Positions 56,616 through 64,000 of a stretch of 64,000 nt of DNA are shown piece after piece (the first letter of the stretch is position 1; every line of letters begins with the position of its first letter). The translations under genes were made by a program, and so were the position numbers. The stretch covers positions 992,001 to 1,056,000 of the forward strand of contig JAKSGN010000041.1 of the NCBI GenBank assembly GCA_024180945.1, given 5' to 3'. Under the pieces are notes generated by a model. It worked only from the letters and a program-made list of their open reading frames with translations, ran no database searches and was not told where the DNA came from. Source of the stretch: Macrophomina tecta. Its lineage: Eukaryota; Ascomycota; Dothideomycetes; Botryosphaeriales; Botryosphaeriaceae.

Positions 56616-59600
56616 TCACTCGCTGTCACTCACAACCTCCTCAAAGTCTTCATCGTCAAGGAAACCCATTCTTCGCTTCTCATTCGCCAGACGGACTCCT
56701 CCACGGTCGAGCCCAGGCCCGATCAACCTCTTCTTTTTTTCGAGGCCGGCCTGCGCTTCTTGGGCCCTTTGATTCTCGCTCTTTTCCTTGGGTCTTCCCG
56801 GTTTACGTGGAGCCGGAACTGCAGCCTCGACGGCATTTTTTATCGCTTCCCTTGAAGGTCTTGCGATGAGAGGCGTCACCATCCTGCCACGGCTATCCGA
56901 GAGATACGCTTCGCTGGCCGAGTCGTGGGACTCTGCGTCAACATTAGTGCGGCTCACCTCCCAAGCAAGTTGCAGAAACAGAGGCAACTAACCTGAGAGA
57001 CCACCCGCATGCCCGTCGCCAAGCTCCCAAGATTTCGGCCCCAGATGCGCAAATTCGACGTGGTCCTTGAAATCGTCCAGGACACTAAATCCATTCGCTT
57101 TGCCTGTGCGCGGGTCGATGGATCTTTCGTTCTCCCCACAACCAGCCCAATAACATGGCCACTTCTTGTGCGCATTTTGACCATTGTGGAACTTGAAAAC
57201 GTGCTTCCTAAGTGTTTCCATGTTGTGGAGTTCAGCGGCACAATGCTCCCATTGACATTTGTAGACGCTGTACGAAGGAGGTGCCCTTATGCTTGATCCA
57301 ATGCTTGGCGAGCGCGAATGGACTACTACTACACCACCGGGCGGTTGTGATGTGTGTAAACCACTCGGACGAGATGCTGAAGCAGGTTGAGGTGTGAGGC
57401 CGGCGGCCTGAGCCTGAGCTTCTTTGGAGTGAATCGACTTTCGCCATCCCACAGGTCTGCCCTTCTTCTTCGCAAGAGGCGTCCCGTCGGGTGCATACTG
57501 AGTTGCTCGGAAGGCTGAGTATCCGAGAGGCTTGTTGTTGAACATTGGCGACTGGGTGGTTGGTGTGCCTATGTTTGATGAAGAAGTGCGTTCGTATCTA
57601 CGTTCGCGATTGCTAGACTGGAGGGCACGTGACGCACGTGCCCCAGTCTCACCTGACAGGCTCTGCTTGGACGGTCGTCCTCGCCGTTTCGGCCCAGATA
57701 GTGGAGCGTGTAGAGCAGGTGGTGGTAATGAGGGCGGAGGCACAGCGTGTAAACCTGCACGGCTCGCGGAGCTGAGTTGCGCTGGTCCGGGGACACTTTG
57801 CGGTGGGCGCGGCCGATCCGGCTCTTTGGCGGCGTCCTCTTCATCATCCGCGTCTTCCTCCTCGATATCGATGACTTCTGACTTCAGAGCCTCTTGGGGT
57901 GGATCTCCAGGATCAATCAGATCCCATCTTAGAGTGCTCAGGTCGGAAGTATTGTCGACCTTTTTGAAGCTCTCTCTAAGAATGTCCAGGTGACCGTTGA
58001 GAGGTCGCATCTCTGGATGTTTACCAGTTGCTAGTAGAACATCGCGTGCGATAGTCTTTACCTCGTATGTTGACCTACGCAGAGCATATTTGCGATTCAG
58101 AGGTTGGACCACATCCATATTCTTGATTTTGTCATCCGCATGAATCAATGTTGGCAATGTATACAAATTGCTAGGCCCCGTTGGCCGGGTGTAAAAGACG
58201 GGGTCTGGTGAAGCTGCCCAGGTTGGGGCGATGTCGTGGCTAGAGTCCGGTTGCTTCTTCTGAGGAGGTTCTTCGTCATCCGAGAGCTGCGTCAGGTCGA
58301 CAATTTCACTAAAATTGCGTTTTCTAGCAGCATCTGCCTTTGTTGCAGGTTTTGGGCTATTCTCCCGCTGCGAGGAACCTTGTCGGCTTCCAGAATTTTG
58401 TCGATCTTTACGAGCGTGTGGCATGGGAGCCACTGGAACTTGCGGTGGCGGCGTTGGAATTGCCAGTGGCGCTGAAGCCGATGTGGCTGCTATAGCCGGT
58501 ACAAAGTAAGGACTCCGGAATGACGTGCGTTCTGGAGGCGGGTATGGGGATTGTAACCCACTTAAATGCTCACCCACTGTGCTGGGGTGGTCAACTGGAT
58601 GGCTGGGGTACTTTGTCTGATACTCGTGGGGACCTGTCAAGAAAGCGTCTCAGCACAAAGTATACAACCGTACATGTTTAGTCATATCGCGCGAAGAAAG
58701 CAGAAATCTAAACCCAATGTCTGAAAGTGGCATTGCCTCCCCCTAGTATCACTCAAAGGAGTTGAAGCGTTCGTCCAAATGTAGAATTATCAGATTCGGA
58801 AGACTTTTATAGTTCGAGACCTCTAACTCTTGGGGCGACAAGACAGAAACGGCGAAGAACATACCAGGCTGTCCGGGATCTCTGAACGCGTTTGTGGAAG
58901 AGGGTTCCTGCTAGTACAATGAGTTAGCTGGTTCAGCCAATGGACCCAAATATGGGTAGAAGCTTCGCTTACCACGCTGCCATTTGCCGGGGCAGTCGAG
59001 TGCGCCTGCGCCTGATTGGGCTTACTGATATCAGGGACTGCTGAAAGAATAGCTCTAGCGAAAGACCTCCGGTCCAATTTCATCCCTTGTGATTCGAGCC
59101 ATTTACACAGGTCTATATATTTTGGGTTCATGTTCAGCAAGTCACAGATTTCCTGAGGCGAGATTTGCTTGGCGTGATTCTCCGGTATAGCATTGAGCCA
59201 ATCCGACGCAGCCTTGGATATTTCATCTTTCTTGTCGTTGGGCCAAGCGGTCGTTCCTATCGGTGGCGATCGCTTGGCAGGCTGCCGTGCTTGGGTGATT
59301 GGTTGTGGTTGATTTTGACGTACAGGTTGCTGAGTCGGAGTATACGCCTGTTGAGAAGCTGGAGCTTGCGCACTCCGCGACACTTGTGGCGAGGTTGCAG
59401 TCGGTCTCTGTTGGGCAGGCGTCCTTTGAGTTTGCTGTACGGGTGGCCTCGCCTGGGTTCCAGCCGTTTTGGGAGACTGGGCCTGTGGCCGGGCTGCGTT
59501 CGATTGACCATGCGTTCTCTGTTCCTCTTCCCAAATTTTCACTATAAGAGCTGGATCTTGATTATTCAGTTCCCCCGTCTGGACCATCAGGTTTCTCGCT

Positions 59601-60730
59601 TGAGCTCCAACCTCGGGAGATCCAGGTAGAGCAGATGGTGAAGGTGCAGCTGCTGCAGATTTCGCTATCTTCGATTTGGTGTTGGCCTTTTTCTGGTGCG
59701 ACTGTTCTTCCCTCCTTTCCTGTTCGGTTCTTTCTTGCTCCGCTTTCTCGGCCCCTTCAGGCTTCCTGCGTCCTTCAGCGTGCCTTACCTCTTCGATGTT
59801 TCTGGCTTCATCGGCTTCTTTCTCGGCCTTCTGGCGCTCGAGTCTTTCCCGGTCTGCGCGTGCGCGCTCCTCCACTGCCTTCGCAGCCCTTACATCTTCC
59901 TGCTTCCTCTGGATTTCTGGCCACGGATCATACACCTGCGCAGGGTCCACAGTCTCAAAGTTCCGGGATCCCGAGCTATCGACTTCCGGCTGATGCTGGC
60001 TACTCCAATGGTAAGTTGCCGAAGTAGGCATGGCTTGTGACAGCTTTGCGACGTTTGGTAGTGTGCGAGCTGGGTGATCCGATACTTGCAATTGCGTCGG
60101 TTGTACCGTTGACGGAGCTCGGTTCTCGTTGGTAATTCGATGTGAAGTAGTAGACGTTCGTTGTTGAGAGTTAGATGGCTGTGCACCAGATGATTGATAC
60201 TCCGTCTGCTGAAGGGGAAGTCTGGAGTAATTTGGCTGGCGTGAAGCCGTCACTGGAGACCTTGGTGCGCTTCTACCAGCTAGTGGATTCACGCTCTTAG
60301 CACGTGGCTGTTGCTGTTGGGCATAGCTTGGGTATGTGCTGCTGGAGTACGGCACATGCTGCGGATGACTTGCGGAAAGGGCTTGTCTCGCAGCCACTGG
60401 CTGAGTATTATCGCGCTGGACAGAGCCGTGGAGGATGGAAGTATAGGCTAAGTTCTGCAGGTCTGCGAAAGCATTATTCCGCGCAGTTCCAGTGACACCA
60501 GAGCCAGCAGCATAATCAGACCCGTACGAATAATCCGACACACTATAAGATGTTTCGGATGACGCATAGGGTCTTGTGGGGTAAGATTGGAACGACCGCG
60601 AGACAGGCGGGTTGTCGGAGGTATACTGTGGAATGGCGCCGGTAGATGCTGGTCTCTGTGCTGGATAGTTGGCGGATCCTTGCTGTTGGTTTGGATAGCC
60701 CGGCGCGCCATAATAATTTTGCTGTGCCAT
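56616..60730 (-). CDS. Large C2H2 zinc-finger nuclear protein with fungal-specific N-terminal module
   Basis: Four exons, 60730-58973, 58910-58865, 58633-56993 and 56932-56616, give 1253 aa in continuous phase. Residues 1-260 are Tyr/Gln/Ser-rich. About 290-370 form a highly charged coiled coil (KQEDVRAAKAVEERARADRE). Near 515-575 is a compact conserved module, WLNAIPENHAKQISPQEICDLLNMNP, then WLESQGMKLDRRSFARAILSAVPDI. After a disordered stretch with AT-hook-like GPKRRGRPSK and KKKGRPVGW there is a C2H2 finger pair: CQWEHCAAELHNMETLRKHVFKFH and a longer C-x4-C...H-x4-H. An acidic end, DDEDFEEVVSDSE, closes it. A chromatin-associated or transcription role is inferred; I do not recognise a named orthologue. 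The first ATG in good context is used. Confidence 0.85.
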
Positions 60731-61190
60731 TCTATGCAGCGCCAGTCCGGAAATAAAGCCCCTTCAAATTGGTATGGCGAAAATTCAGGGTGTTGAGGGG
60801 TTATTCAATCCAGGCAGTGGCAGCAGGGAGGTCGACGGGGTCGCGAATCGTGCCATTCATGTCCCGAATCTGATACCAGGTCTCTTGAGGGAAGCGGGCG
60901 GCTGATGAGAACTTACAGCGCGTCGCGAAGTGAGAGCGATGGTAAGGAACAGGCGCTGAAGAGTGGCAAAAGCAGACGCTCCGGGGCGACGCGTGCGGAT
61001 ACTCGCGCTGCGCGTTCTCGACGTAGCTCATGAACGCCGGCGTCGCGCCGGAGGTGCCAAGACTTGTCGGCGATTCGGGAAAACAAGGCTCCGTTTCGTC
61101 AATCTCTCCCACAACGTTTTTGCCCGAGGACCTTGCAGGACGACGAGACGACGTTACCCCAACTTCGACGACACACACAACACCGCCGCC
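60731..61190. promoter_or_regulatory. Divergent promoter region, C2H2 gene / ribosomal uL24
   Basis: 460 bases between divergent start codons. The right end is a CT/CA-rich leader ending CCGCCGCC before the ribosomal ATG. The minus-strand ORF of 134 codons here is rejected as a gene. Confidence 0.5.
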
Positions 61191-61793
61191 ATGACCAAAG
61201 TCCAAGCCTGTACGCCGCCCTGCGCCGATGCTATCCGCCCCCGTGGCCTCCCGCTAATCTGAGCACAACATAGCCATCGCCTCTTCGCGGAGGAAGTCGC
61301 GCAAGGCGCACTTCGGCGCTCCCTCCAGCGTCCGCCGCGTTATCATGAGCGCCCCCCTCTCCAAGGAGCTTCGCGAGAAGTACAACGTACGGTTTCCCCC
61401 CGCCCACTTAGCCCGGAATTGAAAGATTGGCGCAAATGGACCATTCGGCACTGGCCAGGAAAATCAACACCAAAGTTTGCACATACGCAGGCGCTGACGA
61501 GTGTCTGCGAGCAGGTCCGCTCCATCCCCATTCGCAAGGATGACGAGGTCATGATCACCCGCGGTGCCAACAAGGGCCGTGAGGGCAAGGTCACCTCCGT
61601 CTACCGCCTGAAGTACGTCATTCACGTCGAGCGCGTCGTCCGCGAGAAGTCCAACGGCCAGTCTACCCCTCTCGGCATCGCTCCCTCGAAGGTCGTCGTC
61701 ACCAAGCTCAAGCTTGACAAGGACCGGGAGAACATTCTTGAGAGGATAAGCAAGGGTCGTGAGGCCGTCAAGGCCAAGACCTCCAAGGCGTAA
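61191..61793 (+). CDS. RPL26: 60S ribosomal protein uL24 (L26)
   Basis: Three exons, 61191-61209, 61274-61386 and 61515-61793, give 136 aa. The 19-base first exon encodes MTKVQA and the first base of the next codon, then [21 protein letters not shown] and [14 protein letters not shown]. The KOW motif follows ([21 protein letters not shown]), then [23 protein letters not shown]. Length and all features are typical. It sits near the polypeptide exit tunnel of the large subunit. Codon use is strongly biased. Confidence 0.96.
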
Positions 61794-63617
61794 AGTGGTT
61801 TCGTGCTGAGGAAGTTGATGGGTTGACGAAATTCTCATTGCTTGGTCGAGCCGGCAACAAGGGGCGCGGTCGGTTCCACGGGTAAAGCGAACGGAATACA
61901 CTACCAAATCGGCGTCTCAAAAAAGATCAGTCCAAAAAGTGCAAGGCCGTGTGCCGGATGTTTAGGGATTATGGACTCGACAATAATCAAACGACATCCA
62001 TTCCGGCCCAAGGTCGTCTATGCGAAGAATGTGCGGCGTAGAGTATTGATTTTACAGGTTTTCAATAAGCACCGAATATAGCGAGACCGCAGCCCAAATG
62101 CAACGCCCCGCCTGATAACTCCCCATTTTCTCCAAACCGCTAGAATATCTACTCGGCAGACGTTCTCGATGACTGCAAGAAGTTATACGACTAGCGAAGA
62201 TCAACAATGGGTCACATACTCTGACTCGTCTCGCCTGCAGACTCTCCAATGAGGCCTCGGTCTGTGAACTGGAGAGTTTGATGGTGGGATACATCTTTTC
62301 ATCCCAAGCCACTAGCTGAAACCTTCACAAAAAGACGAACTTTATGGACCATAGCACTTTCCCGCTCAATCATTGCAAAAGTCCAAATTCCCGCGTCCAT
62401 CAGTTCACCCACTTTTCTGACCAGAGCGTATGCTGCCGCATCGGCCCTAAAAACGACCAACAATGACTTGAGCGTTATCATAGAGCAATGAGAGCGTCTA
62501 GACTCCATGATTCCAAGATTACCTCTTCAAGTCCGTATACCTGCTGTGCTCATGACGTACACCTACTTGTCTTCACCGAAAAGCTGACTGTGTCCGTTGG
62601 CACCGTGCACTATGGCTCTTGTCACGAGTTGTTCCTGGAAAATGAAGGGCTGCTGCGGAGTTAGAAGGGCAAGCCGCGAACAACGAAAAGGCAGCAATCA
62701 ACCTAGCAAACAGAAGGTGTTTAAGAGATCAAGAAGTAGCACTGGCGAATGGTACACGCGGATTCTCTTACATTTCTGCTTACGGCCTTGAGCCTGGCAG
62801 CTCTGGGATCGAGCAACTGTAGCTACCTATTTCCTATTCACCCCAAAGTCATCCTCGTTGATGTGTATGGCGCCGCCCGGAGAACTAGTTTCCTGGAACC
62901 TGTGGTTCTCACTATCCCTGCGTCCAGGATTGCCACCCTAACCATAGCACCTGGTAATTGAGCACGTTTGCTTTGCGCGAGTTGGGAGTGACCTCAGCAT
63001 GCAGGTCAAATTGCGCGTGCTGCCATGCGCCTTCCACAAATGAAACCGTAGAAACACGGGTATCTGAAGTGACCTCTAAAGAATAGAGCCTGGCCGAATC
63101 TGGTATTGCTTCAGGTTTTATTTCTCCGCCCGGTCAAGGGCACAAAACTTACAGGTCTTTCCCTTCCGCTTTTGGATGAGCATGTGGGCCAATCGAGAGG
63201 CCTCAGAATAGAAATAGCTCCTTGAGACAGACCCCGGCAGAGGCATCTCAGTGTAAGCAGGTGCGGCTGTGATCAAATTCGAATGATTTGACACACCATC
63301 TTGGTGGTCCAACGGGGATATACCACGAGTGTAGAGAGAAAGTGTGTGTGGCGGCGAGCGCTCGGACCATGTGTGGTGGCTGAATCGTGCAGGCAGCGCA
63401 ATGACGAAGCTCCACCGCGGGGCAACGCGCGCGCTCTCCATCTTCACTCTTCACCATTTCTGCCATGCTCTCAACAGTCCACTACAATAACAAACTCGAA
63501 ACCCACCCCCGTCGCCTCCTCTTTCTCTCAGCGCTGGTATATCTTGCTTCCGCTCCGCCTCTCAACTGTAGCATCTCATCGACCTAACTACATTGCGTCC
63601 ATCTCCGATTCCCCACC
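61794..63617. other. Intergenic, no gene seen
   Basis: 1.8 kb after uL24. ORFs are at most 109 codons and carry no motif. The minus-strand frame at 62299-62508 is open but unrecognised. The last 150 bases before 63618 are CT-rich and probably the VPS25 leader. Confidence 0.4.
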
Positions 63618-64000
63618 ATGACCGGAACAACAGCCTACAAATTCCCGCCGCACTACAGCTTTCCGCCCTTCTTTACCATCCAACCGGTCGCTGCGACCAA
63701 AGCCTCCCAACTCGCAAGCTGGAGCGCACATATCCAAGCCTACTGCCGCCACCATCGCATGTTCCAACTTTCTCTAATTGATGCGCTTGACACCGACCTC
63801 TTCCACAATAAGAAAATCAACAAACGCCTAGCCCTACGCGATGCCCGGGAAGTCATCAATTACATGGCTGGCCCCGAAGGAGGACATCGCGCTGAGTGGG
63901 TAGATGGTGAAAAGAAGGGGAAGAATATGGATAGTGGCGCCGAGGCGGGTAGGGTGTGGGTTTATTGGCGAAGGCCGGAGGAGTGGGCGAGCCTGATTGA
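63618..64000 (+). CDS. VPS25: ESCRT-II subunit Vps25 (partial, runs off the window)
   Basis: Open frame of 127 codons with no stop before the window ends. It begins MTGTTAYKFPPHYSFPPFFT, continues with QLASWSAHIQAYCRHHRMFQLS, then IDALDTDLFHNKKINKRLAL and ends in VWVYWRRPEEWASLI. These are hallmarks of Vps25, a tandem winged-helix protein. It is present in two copies in the ESCRT-II complex and recruits Vps20 during multivesicular body sorting at endosomes. The first winged helix and the linker are present; most of the second is missing only because of the window edge. No intron is needed in the visible part. Confidence 0.9.
   Translation, partial: MTGTTAYKFPPHYSFPPFFTIQPVAATKASQLASWSAHIQAYCRHHRMFQLSLIDALDTDLFHNKKINKRLALRDAREVINYMAGPEGGHRAEWVDGEKKGKNMDSGAEAGRVWVYWRRPEEWASLI

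Noticed and set aside
60801..61205. 134-codon minus-strand ORF between the C2H2 gene and RPL26
   Set aside because: Begins exactly antisense to the RPL26 start, lies in a divergent promoter only 70 bases from the C2H2 start codon, and has no recognised similarity.
1..64000. CRISPR arrays, operons, ribosome binding sites
   Set aside because: This is spliced fungal nuclear DNA; no direct-repeat arrays of CRISPR form were seen.

Overview
This window is nuclear DNA of a filamentous ascomycete (Pezizomycotina). Most genes are interrupted by several short introns of about 50-150 bases with GT...AG ends and CTNAC-like branch sites. Intergenic DNA is 0.3-5 kb. The gene set (phenol 2-monooxygenase, pisatin-demethylase-like P450, fungal Med16, OST4, ZC3H15/Tma46, Goodbye-type STAND receptor, HET-like and RTA1 remnants) is fungal. 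A Dothideomycete is my guess, but class is not proven by anything here. I rebuilt the exon structures by hand from splice signals. For every multi-exon gene listed, reading phase is continuous from start to stop.

Layout: (i) 0.5-5.3 kb, a P450 and a phenol 2-monooxygenase in divergent orientation, plausibly an aromatic-compound oxidation pair. (ii) 6.2-17 kb, a small secreted peptide, a Yar1-like ankyrin protein, a PAP2 lipid phosphatase, a CsbD/Hmp1-like small protein, the tRNA methyltransferase Trm11 and an Hst3/Hst4-type sirtuin. (iii) 17.6-23.9 kb, Mediator subunit 16, a PI-PLC X-domain protein and an F-box-like hypothetical. (iv) 24.5-36.7 kb, a gene-poor stretch with a decayed HET-like gene, an RTA1-like C-terminal remnant, simple repeats and one large kelch/transmembrane gene. 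(v) 36.7-47.2 kb, a CorA-like transporter, a GNAT, ribosomal protein uL1 (L10a), a 14-TM MFS transporter and an IlvD/Edd dehydratase. (vi) 47.8-53.1 kb, a TPR-like remnant beside a large STAND (NLR-like) gene. (vii) 54.2-64 kb, housekeeping genes: Tma46/ZC3H15, OST4, a large C2H2 protein, ribosomal protein uL24 (L26) and the beginning of Vps25.

The most interesting item is the STAND protein at 48.7-53.1 kb. It has a Goodbye-like N-terminus, a degenerate P-loop and a C-terminal Cys/His cluster, and it lies next to an apparent TPR relic. Other notable items are the divergent P450/phenol monooxygenase pair, an unassigned small secreted peptide with a Lys-Arg site, a well-supported GC-AG intron in the CorA-like gene, and a large HET-derived remnant that seems to have lost its core. 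I found no CRISPR array, rRNA, convincing tRNA or intact transposon.
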